This document shows, piece by piece, positions 8,365-17,437 of a stretch of DNA of 44,040 bases. Made by a program: the position numbers and the translations under genes. This DNA is from Beijerinckiaceae bacterium (GTDB lineage Bacteria; Pseudomonadota; Alphaproteobacteria; Rhizobiales; Beijerinckiaceae): positions 1 to 44,040 of the forward strand of contig CANBNG010000027.1 of NCBI GenBank assembly GCA_947370975.1. The letters are read 5' to 3'. The first letter of the stretch is position 1. Each line of letters opens with the position of its first letter. The notes under the pieces are model-generated. The model was given only the letters and a program-made list of their open reading frames with translations. It was not told the DNA's origin and did not search any database.

Positions 8365-9900
8365 ATGAAGCATGTCCTTGAAATTCTTGAAGAACGTCGC
8401 TCCGAGGCGCGGCTGGGCGGCGGGCAGGCGCGCATCGATGCCCAGCACAAGCGGGGCAAGCTCACAGCGCGGGAGCGGATTGAGCTGATGCTCGATCATG
8501 GGTCGTTCGAGGAATTCGACATGTTCGTGCAGCATCGCTGCACGGATTTTGGCATGGAGAAGGGCGCCAAGATCCCCGGTGACGGGGTGGTGACCGGCTG
8601 GGGCACGGTCAACGGGCGCACGGTTTATGTGTTTGCCAAGGATTTTACGGTTTTCGGCGGCTCGCTGTCGGAGACCCATGCCGCCAAGATCACCAAGGTG
8701 CAGGATATGGCGCTGCGCAACCGCGCGCCGATCATCGGCCTGTTCGATGCGGGCGGCGCGCGCATTCAGGAGGGCGTGGCGGCGCTGGGTGGTTATGGCG
8801 AGGTGTTCCAGCGCAATGTGCTGTCCTCGGGCGTCATTCCGCAGATCTCGCTGATCATGGGCCCGTGCGCGGGGGGCGATGTCTATTCGCCTGCCATGAC
8901 CGATTTCATCTTCATGGTGAAGGACACGAGTTACATGTTCGTGACCGGGCCCGATGTCGTGAAAACCGTCACCAACGAGACGGTGACGGCCGAAGAGCTT
9001 GGCGGCGCCTCCGTGCATGCCACCAAGAGCTCGATTGCCGACCGTGCTTACGAAAATGATGTCGAGGCGCTGCTGCAAATGCGCCGCCTGATCGATTTCC
9101 TGCCCGCGTCCAATCGCGACGACGTGCCCGAATGGCCGACGTTCGATGCCAGCGACCGCCTCGACATGTCGCTCGATACGCTGGTGCCCGACAATCCGAA
9201 CAAGCCCTATGACATGAAGGAGCTGATCGCAAAAATTGTCGACGAGGGCGATTTCTTCGAAATTCAGGAGGCGCATGCGAAAAACATCGTGACGGGTTTT
9301 GCCCGCATCGATGGCCGCAGCGTCGGCATTGTCGCCAATCAGCCGATGGTGCTGGCAGGCGTGCTGGATTCAGATGCCTCGCGGAAAGCCGCGCGTTTCG
9401 TGCGTTTTTGCGATGCGTTCGGAATTCCGCTGGTGACCTTCGTCGACGTGCCGGGCTTTCTGCCGGGCACCGCGCAGGAATATGGCGGGCTCATCAAGCA
9501 CGGCGCGAAATTGCTCTTTGCCTATGCTGAAGCCACAGTGCCGAAAGTCACTGTCATCACGCGCAAGGCGTTTGGCGGGGCTTATGATGTGATGAGCTCA
9601 AAACATCTGCGGGGCGATGCCAATTATGCCTGGCCCACCGCGCAGATCGCGGTGATGGGCGCCAAGGGCGCGGTGGAAATCATCTTCCGTCAGGATATCG
9701 GCGATGCGGACAAGATCGCCGCACGCACCAAGGAATATGAGGAGCGCTTCCTCTCGCCCTTCGTCGCGGCCGAGCGCGGTTATATCGATGAGGTGATCAT
9801 GCCCCATTCCACCCGCCGCCGCCTCGCCCGCGCACTCGCCGCGCTCCGCCACAAGGAGCTGGAGAATCCGTGGAAGAAGCACGACAATATTCCGTTGTAA
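8365..9900 (+). CDS. pccB: Propionyl-CoA carboxylase beta subunit (carboxyltransferase)
   Basis: Encodes 511 residues, the usual PccB length. The carboxyl-CoA transferase halves are both present: N-half with GGSLSETHAAKI, FDAGGARIQEGV and GPCAGGDVYSPA; C-half with ANQPMVLAGVLD, FVDVPGFLPG and RKAFGGAYDVM. It ends LENPWKKHDNIPL, typical of PccB rather than of acetyl- or methylcrotonyl-CoA carboxylases. It transfers carboxyl from biotin to propionyl-CoA, giving methylmalonyl-CoA, in a cytoplasmic complex with PccA (11862-13871). The ATG at 8365 gives the typical N terminus (MKHVLEILEERR). Two genes separate it from pccA, so subunit expression may not be from one transcript. Confidence 0.95.
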   Translation: MKHVLEILEERRSEARLGGGQARIDAQHKRGKLTARERIELMLDHGSFEEFDMFVQHRCTDFGMEKGAKIPGDGVVTGWGTVNGRTVYVFAKDFTVFGGSLSETHAAKITKVQDMALRNRAPIIGLFDAGGARIQEGVAALGGYGEVFQRNVLSSGVIPQISLIMGPCAGGDVYSPAMTDFIFMVKDTSYMFVTGPDVVKTVTNETVTAEELGGASVHATKSSIADRAYENDVEALLQMRRLIDFLPASNRDDVPEWPTFDASDRLDMSLDTLVPDNPNKPYDMKELIAKIVDEGDFFEIQEAHAKNIVTGFARIDGRSVGIVANQPMVLAGVLDSDASRKAARFVRFCDAFGIPLVTFVDVPGFLPGTAQEYGGLIKHGAKLLFAYAEATVPKVTVITRKAFGGAYDVMSSKHLRGDANYAWPTAQIAVMGAKGAVEIIFRQDIGDADKIAARTKEYEERFLSPFVAAERGYIDEVIMPHSTRRRLARALAALRHKELENPWKKHDNIPL

Positions 9901-9967
9901 GGCGGGCTTCAAAACCAGCGCCGCCATTGCGAGCGCCGGACACAGATCTCTACCCGATGGAATTGTG

Positions 9968-10028
9968 CGACCCCCACCTCGCTCAGCCTTCGGCTGAGTC
10001 TTCCTCCCCATAAGGGGGAGGGAGAGGT
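9968..10028 (-). repeat. Intergenic palindromic repeat, type B, copy 1
   Basis: Two hairpins: CTCAGCCTTCGGCTGAG and CTCCCCATAAGGGGGAG, flanked by GACCCCCACCTC. Read on the minus strand this matches the copy at 38946-39000 module by module (pyrimidine-rich hairpin, then GACTC-type hairpin, then GTGGGGGTC). It sits in the convergent gap between pccB and the VOC gene. Confidence 0.7.
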
Positions 10029-10069
10029 TTCCGGTCAGCTGATGCGTGAGCCTGCACAGCGATGACGGC

Positions 10070-11011
10070 TTACAGGTCGGGCAATCGCGTCAGGATCTTC
10101 AGGCGCTGTTCTTCCAGCGTCTCCGGCAGCATCAAGCGCTCGCCGAGCCGTTCGATATTCTCGTCAACGCCAAAGCCCGGCCCGTCTGTCGCAATGGCGA
10201 GCAGCACGCCCGAGGGCTCGCGGAAATAGACCGCGCGGAAATAGGTGCGGTCGATTGGCGGCGTTGTTTCGATGCCGAGCTTGCGCAGCGCTGCCACCAT
10301 GTCGGCCTGCGCCTGATCGTCGGCCGCGCGAAAGGCAATGTGGTGGATCGAGCCGGCGCCGCGTTTGGCGGTGGGTGCGCCTTCGCCTTGCAGCAATTCG
10401 ATGCGCGCGCCTTGCGAGGTGCTGTCAGGCATGGTGAAGCGCACGCGCTCGAAGCCCGGCAAATGCGCGCGGCCACTTTCGCGCCAGCCCAGCACATCCA
10501 TCAGCACGCGCGCGCTGGCCTCAATATCCTCCACCAGCAAAGTCGCACCCGAGAGGCCGGTGATCGCGCGATCGAGCGGAACGTCCATGGTCGTGTGCGG
10601 ATGGCTTTCGCCACGCACCGGCTCTTCCACCAGTTCAAGGCCGATGCCATCGGGATCGTGAAAGGCGATGACCGGGGTGCTGGACCCGTGATCGAGCGCG
10701 ATTGAGATGCCCTCATCCGCCAGCCGCTCGCTCCAGAACGGCGCACTGCCCGGGGGAATGGCCAGGGCGATGGTGACAGCCTCGCCCGCGCCCGGCACGC
10801 CCGCGCGGGTATCTTCCCAGGACATGAAGGACAGGCACGCGCCCGGCGTGCCCAGTTCATCGCCAAAGGTCAGGTGCCAGCTCGCCTGATCCTCGGCCGT
10901 TACCGTGCGTTTCACGAGGCGCAGGCCGAGCAAGCGCGTGTAGAAATCATGCGTGCGGCGGATATTGCCCGAAAGCGCGGTGATGTGGTGAAGGCCGGCG
11001 GAAAAGGTCAT
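10070..11011 (-). CDS. VOC-family ring-cleaving dioxygenase / glyoxalase-like protein (MhqO type)
   Basis: Encodes 313 residues with two vicinal-oxygen-chelate modules. Module 1 starts AGLHHITALSGNIRRTHDFY and has FHDPDGIGLELVEE; module 2 starts at LSGATLLVEDIEASARVL with GSIHHIAFRAAD and FREPSGVLLAIAT. The His residues in LHHIT and IHHIAF and the Glu in LELVEE are metal-ligand candidates. Relatives (MhqO/MhqA/LinE-like) are annotated as ring-cleaving dioxygenases acting on hydroquinone-type compounds and are often induced by quinone stress. Here it is monocistronic between pccB and the pccA side. The substrate is not evident from neighbours. Confidence 0.8.
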   Translation of the reverse strand: MTFSAGLHHITALSGNIRRTHDFYTRLLGLRLVKRTVTAEDQASWHLTFGDELGTPGACLSFMSWEDTRAGVPGAGEAVTIALAIPPGSAPFWSERLADEGISIALDHGSSTPVIAFHDPDGIGLELVEEPVRGESHPHTTMDVPLDRAITGLSGATLLVEDIEASARVLMDVLGWRESGRAHLPGFERVRFTMPDSTSQGARIELLQGEGAPTAKRGAGSIHHIAFRAADDQAQADMVAALRKLGIETTPPIDRTYFRAVYFREPSGVLLAIATDGPGFGVDENIERLGERLMLPETLEEQRLKILTRLPDL

Positions 11012-11267
11012 GTCTGTCTCTGGGGCTTTGGTCGGCCTGACATGGCGCGCGAAAGCGTCGCTGGCAAGTCTTTCTCCGGCATTGTGCGCGGGCGCGTGCC
11101 CGATTCAGGTTTTGGAAACCACAACGATTCCGAACCGCTTAACCCCAAAAGTTTGACGCCGCTTAACCCTGAATCCAGGGGGCGGCGACAGATTCACACA
11201 AGGGTAAGGAGCCAGGCTCAATCCTGTACGCATCGATGTAGAGGCGTAGAGTTTGAGTGAGGCCATT

Positions 11268-11714
11268 ATGAGCCAGTTTGCGTATCAGGCCCTTCAGGGC
11301 GACACCCCCCGCGCATCCATTGCAGCGCTGGCGTCCCGTCCCATGCTGAGCGAAGAAGACGTCACGCGGCTGCGTCGCCGCGTCCTGAAATTCGGCTTTG
11401 TCACCCGCGCCGAAGCCGAGGCGCTGTTTGAGATTGATGCCGCCCCCTCGCAGAAATGCCAGTCCTGGACGGCGCTTTTCGTCGAGGCCATCACCGACCA
11501 TGTGGTCTGGCAGTCGCGCCCGACCGGCGTGCTGAGCCCCGAACAGGCCGATTGGGTGCTGGCGCGCGCCGACGAGGCCGCCACGCCGACGCGCCTTGCG
11601 CTGCTGGTCAACATTCTGGCCGAGGCCCATCAGGTTCCCGCGAGCTTCCTGTCGGGCGTGAAAAGCCGCGCCGCGACCTGGCCGGGCCTCGAGAAATATG
11701 TCGCCGCGGCCTGA
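11268..11714 (+). CDS. Conserved small protein of unknown function upstream of pccA
   Basis: Encodes 148 residues. The ATG at 11268 is preceded by GTGAGG at SD distance; a TTG 15 nt upstream is a weaker alternative. I do not recognise a named domain. The sequence is soluble and mostly helical in look, with LSEEDVTRLRRRVLKFGFVT, an acidic stretch and LARADEAATPTRLALLVNIL; two aromatic residues flank KCQSWTALFVEAITDHVVW. No signal peptide or TM segment. It lies between pccB and pccA and ends 147 nt before pccA in the same direction, so co-transcription is possible. A role in the carboxylase cannot be claimed. Confidence 0.75.
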   Translation: MSQFAYQALQGDTPRASIAALASRPMLSEEDVTRLRRRVLKFGFVTRAEAEALFEIDAAPSQKCQSWTALFVEAITDHVVWQSRPTGVLSPEQADWVLARADEAATPTRLALLVNILAEAHQVPASFLSGVKSRAATWPGLEKYVAAA

Positions 11715-11861
11715 GGGCAGGGGGCTTTGAACGGGAAAAGCCCGCAAACTTCAGCGGGGCTTCCCCGATAGGCGAATGGACGGCCATGTTGCGCCGCCAT
11801 AAAGATGGACGCGAACCTTTCCGCCCGGCGTCGACGCGCGCCGGGTCATTCCGGGGCGCGC

Positions 11862-13871
11862 ATGTTCAAGAAAATTCTGATCGCCAACCGTGGCGAGATC
11901 GCCTGCCGTGTCATCAAGACGGCCAAGCGCATGGGTATCAAGACGGTTGCCGTCTATTCCGATGCCGACAAGGATGCGCTCCATGTCGAAATGGCCGACG
12001 AGGCCGTGCATATCGGCCCGCCGGCCGCCTCCGACTCCTATCTTGTCATCGACAAGATCATCGCCGCCTGCAAGCAGACAGGCGCGGAGGCTGTGCATCC
12101 GGGCTATGGCTTCCTCTCCGAGCGCGAGGCCTTTGCCCATGCGCTGAAGGAAAACGGCATCGTCTTTATCGGCCCCAATCCGCGCGCCATTGCTGCGATG
12201 GGCGACAAGATCGAATCCAAGAAATTCGCCAATGCCGCGAAGGTGACGACCGTGCCGGGCTATCTCGGTGTGATCGAAAGCCCGGACCATGCCGTGAAGA
12301 TCGCCGACGAGATCGGCTATCCGGTGATGATCAAGGCCTCGGCGGGCGGTGGCGGCAAGGGCATGCGCATCGCCTATAGCCGCGAGGAAGTGGCGGAAGG
12401 TTTCGCGCGCGCCAAATCCGAAGCGCTCTCGTCTTTTGGCGATGATCGCGTGTTTGTTGAGAAATTTATCGTCGAGCCGCGCCATATCGAAATTCAGGTG
12501 CTCGGCGACAAGCATGGCAATGTGATTTATCTGGGCGAGCGTGAATGCTCCATCCAGCGCCGCAACCAGAAGGTCGTGGAGGAAGCTCCCTCGCCGCTGC
12601 TCGATGAAGAGACGCGCCGGAAAATGGGCGAGCAGGCCGTCGCGCTGGCCAAGGCGGTCGATTACGATTCTGCCGGCACGGTGGAATTTGTCGCCGGGCA
12701 GGACAAGAGCTTCTTCTTTCTCGAAATGAACACCCGCCTGCAGGTGGAGCATCCGGTGACGGAGCTTGTCACGGGTGTCGATCTTGTCGAGCAGATGATC
12801 CGCGTGGCTGCGGGCGAAGTGCTCTCCATCAAGCAGCAGGATGTGAAGCTGCACGGCTGGGCCGTGGAAAGCCGCATTTACGCGGAAGATCCGACGCGCA
12901 ACTTCCTGCCCTCCACCGGTCGTCTGGTCGCCTATCGCCCGCCGGCGGAAGGCACGCATGACGGCATTACGGTGCGCAATGACACCGGCGTTTTCGAGGG
13001 CGGCGAAATCTCGATCTTCTACGATCCGATGATTGCCAAGCTCGTGACCCATGCGGGTGATCGCCTCACCGCAATTGAAGCGCAGGCGCGCGCGCTCGAT
13101 GATTTCTACATCGATGGCATCCGCCACAATATTCCCTTCCTGTCCTCGCTGATGCAGCATCAGCGGTGGAAAGATGCCCGTCTTTCAACGGGATTCATCG
13201 CGGAAGAATATCCTGACGGGTTTTCCCCGCTGGTAGCCGAAGGCGAGACAGCGCATGTGCTGGTGTCGGTGGCAGCTGCCGTCGATCACGTACTCAATGA
13301 GCGCAAGCGCCTCATCTCGGGCCAATTGCCGACGCAACGCGCGGTGACGTTCCAGCGCGAGCGCGCGGTGGTGCTTGCCAAGACGCGCTTCGATATTCAG
13401 ATCGAACCGGGCGACGATGCCTTGCTCGTGCGCTTCGATGACGAGAGCGCGCATGCCCATCGTCTGGCGTCCGATTGGCGTCCGGGCGACAGCGTCTGGC
13501 GCGGCACGGTCGATGGCGATCTGACAGCGGTGCAGGTGCGCCCGATCCTCAACGGTTTCCTGCTCTCGCACCGTGGCGTCAGCGTCGAGGCGCGCGTCTT
13601 CACGCGCCGCGAGGCCGAGCTCTTCGCGCTCATGCCCGAGAAGAAACTCGCCGACACATCGAAGACGCTGCTCTGCCCGATGCCGGGACTGGTGAAAGCC
13701 ATTCTCGTCACGAAGGGGCAGGAGGTGAAGGCTGGCGAAGCGCTCTGCATGGTCGAAGCCATGAAAATGGAAAACGTGCTCCGCGCCGAGCGCGATGTCA
13801 CCGTCACCAAGATCAACGCCAAGGAAGGCGACAGCCTCGCCGTCGATGCGGTGATCATGGAATTTTCGTGA
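11862..13871 (+). CDS. pccA: Propionyl-CoA carboxylase alpha subunit (biotin carboxylase + BCCP)
   Basis: Encodes 669 residues from the ATG of MFKKILIANRGEIACRVI; the longer reading adds 19 Arg/Ala-rich residues not expected in the family. Biotin carboxylase domain: HPGYGFLSE, ATP-grasp glycine loop KASAGGGGKGMRIA, EKFIVEPRHIEIQ, GERECSIQRRNQKVVEEAPS, FLEMNTRLQVEHPVTE. A PCC-type BT linker domain follows (about 460-590). The C-terminal biotinyl domain carries EAMKMEN with the biotin-accepting Lys635. It uses ATP and bicarbonate to carboxylate biotin, then docks with PccB. An intrinsic terminator follows. Confidence 0.95.
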   Translation: MFKKILIANRGEIACRVIKTAKRMGIKTVAVYSDADKDALHVEMADEAVHIGPPAASDSYLVIDKIIAACKQTGAEAVHPGYGFLSEREAFAHALKENGIVFIGPNPRAIAAMGDKIESKKFANAAKVTTVPGYLGVIESPDHAVKIADEIGYPVMIKASAGGGGKGMRIAYSREEVAEGFARAKSEALSSFGDDRVFVEKFIVEPRHIEIQVLGDKHGNVIYLGERECSIQRRNQKVVEEAPSPLLDEETRRKMGEQAVALAKAVDYDSAGTVEFVAGQDKSFFFLEMNTRLQVEHPVTELVTGVDLVEQMIRVAAGEVLSIKQQDVKLHGWAVESRIYAEDPTRNFLPSTGRLVAYRPPAEGTHDGITVRNDTGVFEGGEISIFYDPMIAKLVTHAGDRLTAIEAQARALDDFYIDGIRHNIPFLSSLMQHQRWKDARLSTGFIAEEYPDGFSPLVAEGETAHVLVSVAAAVDHVLNERKRLISGQLPTQRAVTFQRERAVVLAKTRFDIQIEPGDDALLVRFDDESAHAHRLASDWRPGDSVWRGTVDGDLTAVQVRPILNGFLLSHRGVSVEARVFTRREAELFALMPEKKLADTSKTLLCPMPGLVKAILVTKGQEVKAGEALCMVEAMKMENVLRAERDVTVTKINAKEGDSLAVDAVIMEFS

Positions 13872-13882
13872 GATATGCGACG

Positions 13883-13961
13883 GTGCCTCGCCCTGACCGT
13901 ATCGGGGTGAGGCACGCAGCATTCAAGCCCGGCAGCCTTCAAGGCATGCCGGGCTTTTTTT
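13883..13961 (+). terminator. Rho-independent terminator of pccA with an upstream hairpin
   Basis: A first hairpin pairs GTGCCTC with GAGGCAC (13883-13915). Then the perfect 10-bp stem AAGCCCGGCA (13925-13934) / TGCCGGGCTT (13947-13956) is followed by a run of T. It lies between the pccA stop and the convergent protease gene. Confidence 0.85.
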
Positions 13962-13976
13962 ATCGAACCAAGGGCA

Positions 13977-16601
13977 TCACAGCTTGAGGTCGGAAATGGA
14001 TATTGTCATCCCGTCCGCAAAGCGGAACTTCTCCACGTTGGCCAGCGCCGTCGTGCCGATGTCCGTAACAGCGTTGAGAACGCCATCTTTCTGCTGGAAC
14101 TGGATATCGGACCAAGTGTAGTTCCGGAAGCTCAACGTGTCCTCCCCTCCGCCACCATCGATCATGTCATTTCCGCCGGAGAAGATGAACGTCTCGTTTC
14201 GGTCGGCCCCCAAAATCCCGTCATCAAACCGCGATCCGCCGAACGCCTCGATCCCATAGATATAGTCGACGCCGGCGGCCCCGCCTTTAGGATCGATTTT
14301 TTTCACTATGCCGCGAAAGAGAGCCGCCGACAGGCCGACGTCCTCATAGATAATCGTATCGAACCCGTCGTCGCTCCCGGCGTCGCCGCCAAAGATAGTG
14401 TTTGAACCCGCGCCGACATAGAACGTGTCTCGGCCCTCTCCGCCATAGGCAAGGTCATCGGCGACCCTGAACATTTGGTCCCCGGCTCCCCCGGTGAGCG
14501 TATCTTTGCCCTCGCCACCGATCAGGAGTTGGCCGCCCGCGCCCGAAATGAAGTCATCGCCAGCGCCGCCCTCAAGCGTTTGATTGCCGCCGTAAGCGAT
14601 GATCGTGTCGGCGCCGCCCGAACCTATCAAGTGCTCGATGTTGACGAGCGTGTCTGTTCCGCCCGTTTTCACAACACTTGCCCGCGACGGATTGGACGCC
14701 GCGAATTCTGCGCGAATGCCGGCAGTGCCTTTGAGGCCGGAATAATCGGCCCGATCGCTGTCCAGCCCGCCGTCCAGTCGATCTGACCCGTCTGCACTTC
14801 CCAGGAACAGGTCGCGCCCGGCCTGTCCATAAAGTGTGTCGCTGCCAGCGCCGCTTCGCAATGTGTCGTCGCCGCCATAGGCAAAGACAGGAACACCGGC
14901 GGCAGGCGCGGTAAGGTCGTCAGCTTGACTTGTGCCATTGAGCGGGAGGCTCGAGGCGAGGAGGGTCTGATCGTCGAACCGGATCATCTCGACGCCGTCC
15001 AGAATGTCGGTCGAACCCGCGCGGTATATGCTCAGTCGGCCGTCGTTCAGATATCTGATCGAGTAGTCCTGCCGGTGGCCGGCGTAAACTGCGGTATCGT
15101 TCCCCTCGCCGCCATAGAGCATGTCATTGCCGCTTGCGCCGATGAAGAGATCGTCACCATCTTCACCAAACAGCGTGTCGCCGCCGGGCAGGCTTGCAAG
15201 AGTGTCGTTTCCGGCGCCGGCGAAAACGCCCATCCCCGCCGCGCGGGCCGATAAAATCTCGGCTGCATCGGTTCCGCGCATGATCAGATCCGCGATGGAA
15301 AGCGCTTGATCGGCAAATTGGATTCGTCCGATCCCATCCAGAATGTCCGTTTCGCCAGACGCATCACGCACGCTGAAACGGCCATCGCTCAGGAAACCCA
15401 GGCGGAAGCGATTGAGGTCGGAGATGTAGGTCGCAATATCATCACCGTCGCCGATGAGCAGATCGGCGCCTGCATTGCCCTGCAATGTGTCGCTTCCCGC
15501 ACAGCCCTGAAGTGTGTCGTTCCCGTCTCCGCCAACCAGACTGTCGCGGCCCGAGCCGCCCATGATCAAGTCATCGTCGGCATTGCCGCACAGGACGTCG
15601 TTTCCGTCTCCGCCTATCAGCGTGTCGTTGCCCGCGCCGCCATAAAGATAATCCAATCCGTCTGCGCCATCGAGGAGATCGGCTCCGCCATTACCCCGCA
15701 GGATGTTTGCATATTGATTTCCGATCAGCGTGTCGTCGCCGCTGCCACCGCTGGCATTCTCGATGCGCACGCCATGGGCGATCGTATAACCTTGCCCCTC
15801 AACAGTTCCGGCCAAATTCATGGCATAGCTAAGCACGCCGCCGGCGGTGGGGCTGGCGTCCAGCGTAGCAGCGACAAGCGATATATAAGCGCGTCTGTCC
15901 CCGTCATAGGCGATGGTATCGACGCCGCCGGTATCCCAGATACATGCCATTCCCAGGGAGCTGGACCCAAGCGTGTAGGTGGTATTGCCCTTGTTTGTGC
16001 TTTTGTTCTCGCCATAGAGCCATTGCAGGGCCGCGATGTCGAGCGCCATGGGAGTATCAGGCACAAGGCCAGCATAGGACATCATTGTATACATGAACGA
16101 GTTTTGGCCGTAGTCGCCAGTATTGCCGGAATTCGAGGCGCCGGGCAAACCGGGCGAGGTGACATCGGCAAATGCATGAACCAACCCGAGTGCGTGCCCT
16201 ATCTCGTGCAATACGATATTCTTGCTCAGAGCACTCGCCAGGTAGGAGCCGCTGACTTGGGTATTCCCGGGCAAATAATGAACCGCAACGGCTCCATTAA
16301 AAAAGAAATCGTCCTTCACAGTTTCAACGAACGTAGCTGTCGATCTGTCCGACGTTTCCTCGAACTTGATGTCCACAGACGCCTCGATCGAGTCGAATGC
16401 ACGCCGGAATAAGTCACGTACTTCCGGGGTCATGCTGTTGCCATCAAGATAATAGGATATGACGTGGGGCGCGCCCACGGTCCAGCCCCACTTCGCCCCC
16501 CAGGTCAGCGCATCAATGTAAATATTGTCGCTTCGGGGGGTGATCGGCGTTGCAAACGCGCCAGATGGCGCAACAGCTTCTGATTTGGCATTCTCGGACA
16601 T
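13977..16601 (-). CDS. Serralysin-like (M10) metalloprotease with RTX repeats
   Basis: Encodes 874 residues from the ATG at 16601, which has a GAGGAA ribosome-binding site 10 nt upstream; a TTG at 16649 is less likely. Catalytic domain: zinc motif HEIGHALGLVH with His132, Glu133, His136 and His142, and the Met-turn MMSY (Met174, Tyr176), both typical of serralysins. From about residue 290 RTX nonapeptides (GGxGxDxLx type) occur in several blocks, e.g. GGAGNDTLIGGDGNDVL, separated by three modules of the form DGRxSxxDxxG-TDILDGVExIxFADQ. There is no Sec signal, as expected for type I secretion, but no secretion genes lie nearby. The GC content is visibly lower than that of its neighbours. Three Cys occur, unusual for RTX proteins. 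Confidence 0.9.
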   Translation of the reverse strand: MSENAKSEAVAPSGAFATPITPRSDNIYIDALTWGAKWGWTVGAPHVISYYLDGNSMTPEVRDLFRRAFDSIEASVDIKFEETSDRSTATFVETVKDDFFFNGAVAVHYLPGNTQVSGSYLASALSKNIVLHEIGHALGLVHAFADVTSPGLPGASNSGNTGDYGQNSFMYTMMSYAGLVPDTPMALDIAALQWLYGENKSTNKGNTTYTLGSSSLGMACIWDTGGVDTIAYDGDRRAYISLVAATLDASPTAGGVLSYAMNLAGTVEGQGYTIAHGVRIENASGGSGDDTLIGNQYANILRGNGGADLLDGADGLDYLYGGAGNDTLIGGDGNDVLCGNADDDLIMGGSGRDSLVGGDGNDTLQGCAGSDTLQGNAGADLLIGDGDDIATYISDLNRFRLGFLSDGRFSVRDASGETDILDGIGRIQFADQALSIADLIMRGTDAAEILSARAAGMGVFAGAGNDTLASLPGGDTLFGEDGDDLFIGASGNDMLYGGEGNDTAVYAGHRQDYSIRYLNDGRLSIYRAGSTDILDGVEMIRFDDQTLLASSLPLNGTSQADDLTAPAAGVPVFAYGGDDTLRSGAGSDTLYGQAGRDLFLGSADGSDRLDGGLDSDRADYSGLKGTAGIRAEFAASNPSRASVVKTGGTDTLVNIEHLIGSGGADTIIAYGGNQTLEGGAGDDFISGAGGQLLIGGEGKDTLTGGAGDQMFRVADDLAYGGEGRDTFYVGAGSNTIFGGDAGSDDGFDTIIYEDVGLSAALFRGIVKKIDPKGGAAGVDYIYGIEAFGGSRFDDGILGADRNETFIFSGGNDMIDGGGGEDTLSFRNYTWSDIQFQQKDGVLNAVTDIGTTALANVEKFRFADGMTISISDLKL

Positions 16602-16914
16602 ATCTGAGAGCTTCCTCGATGTTGAAAACCCGCGACGGGTGACATCCAAAGCTGAGCCATGCCACTAACTAAAGGTTGCGCCTGGTATCTCTTTTCGCCT
16701 CTTGGTTTTATGCAGTCGCGTAGGTTTGTGAAAATGCGCTGCGAATACGCGGGCAAGACTCAACATTGCGGTTGCTTTCGTCTGATCATTCGCACGCGGG
16801 CGCAAGCTGCCTTTCGATGCCAAAACGCAAAAAACTGCTCTCTCCCGGATGTGCTCGGCGCGCCGTCGATACTTTGATTAGGGAATTTTCCGCAGAGCGC
16901 GCTAAAACAAAATC
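16602..16914. other. Divergent intergenic region, protease gene / GGCT gene
   Basis: The 313 bp between two divergent starts. It is AT-richer than the surroundings and must hold both promoters. I see no convincing -35/-10 pair, strong palindrome or open frame with coding character in it. Confidence 0.4.
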
Positions 16915-17436
16915 ATGCCGCTTCATTTTGCTTATGGTTCAAACATGGATGCGCAGGCCATGGCCCTGCGTTGCCCCGGCGCGCGGGTGGTTGGCGTTGC
17001 GCGCCTCATGCGCCATCGCTTTGTCATCATGGCCGAGGGTTATGCCTCGGTGATGCGCGATCCTTCTGGCGTCGTGCATGGGGTGTTGTGGGATCTGACG
17101 CTCGCGGATCTGCGCGCGCTGGATGTCTATGAGGATGTCGCGCGCGGGCTTTATGCCAAGATCGAGCAGCCAGTCATCAAGGCGGCGGGCGGCTCCGGGC
17201 GTGCGCTGATCTATGTCGGGCGCAATGGCGCGGGCGGCGTGGCTTTGCCGGGCTATATGGGCGGCGTGCTTGCCGCAGCCCGGCAGTGGAATTTGCCGGA
17301 AGCCTATCTGCGTGAGCTTGTGCGCCTGACGCCTGTCGCCGAACAGCGCGCGCCAGCTACAAAAGCCCCGCTGGTCGAACCTCCCAAAGTGCGCCCGCGT
17401 TTTGCCTCCCCGCTCGATCGGGGGAAGGATGATTGA
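16915..17436 (+). CDS. Gamma-glutamylcyclotransferase / AIG2-like family protein
   Basis: Encodes 173 residues. It starts MPLHFAYGSNMDAQAM with the family signature YGSN (residues 7-10) that binds the substrate. The catalytic acid candidate is Glu73 in LDVYEDVARGLY, in the expected place. Members cyclise gamma-glutamyl amines or peptides to 5-oxoproline; several are detoxifying or glutathione-turnover enzymes, but bacterial AIG2-like proteins are mostly uncharacterised. A basic, Pro-rich tail of about 25 residues follows the domain. Its stop precedes the acylphosphatase start by 1 nt, so the two are coupled. Confidence 0.85.
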   Translation: MPLHFAYGSNMDAQAMALRCPGARVVGVARLMRHRFVIMAEGYASVMRDPSGVVHGVLWDLTLADLRALDVYEDVARGLYAKIEQPVIKAAGGSGRALIYVGRNGAGGVALPGYMGGVLAAARQWNLPEAYLRELVRLTPVAEQRAPATKAPLVEPPKVRPRFASPLDRGKDD

Positions 17437-17437
17437 A

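Noticed and set aside
15306..16412. 368-codon plus-strand frame opposite the protease gene
   Set aside because: The RTX protease has clear catalytic and repeat motifs on the minus strand; periodic Val/Ala/Ile pattern here mirrors the RTX repeats.
13977..16601. Tandem DNA repeats or CRISPR-like array
   Set aside because: The periodicity is the coding pattern of RTX nonapeptides; units are not identical and have no spacers.
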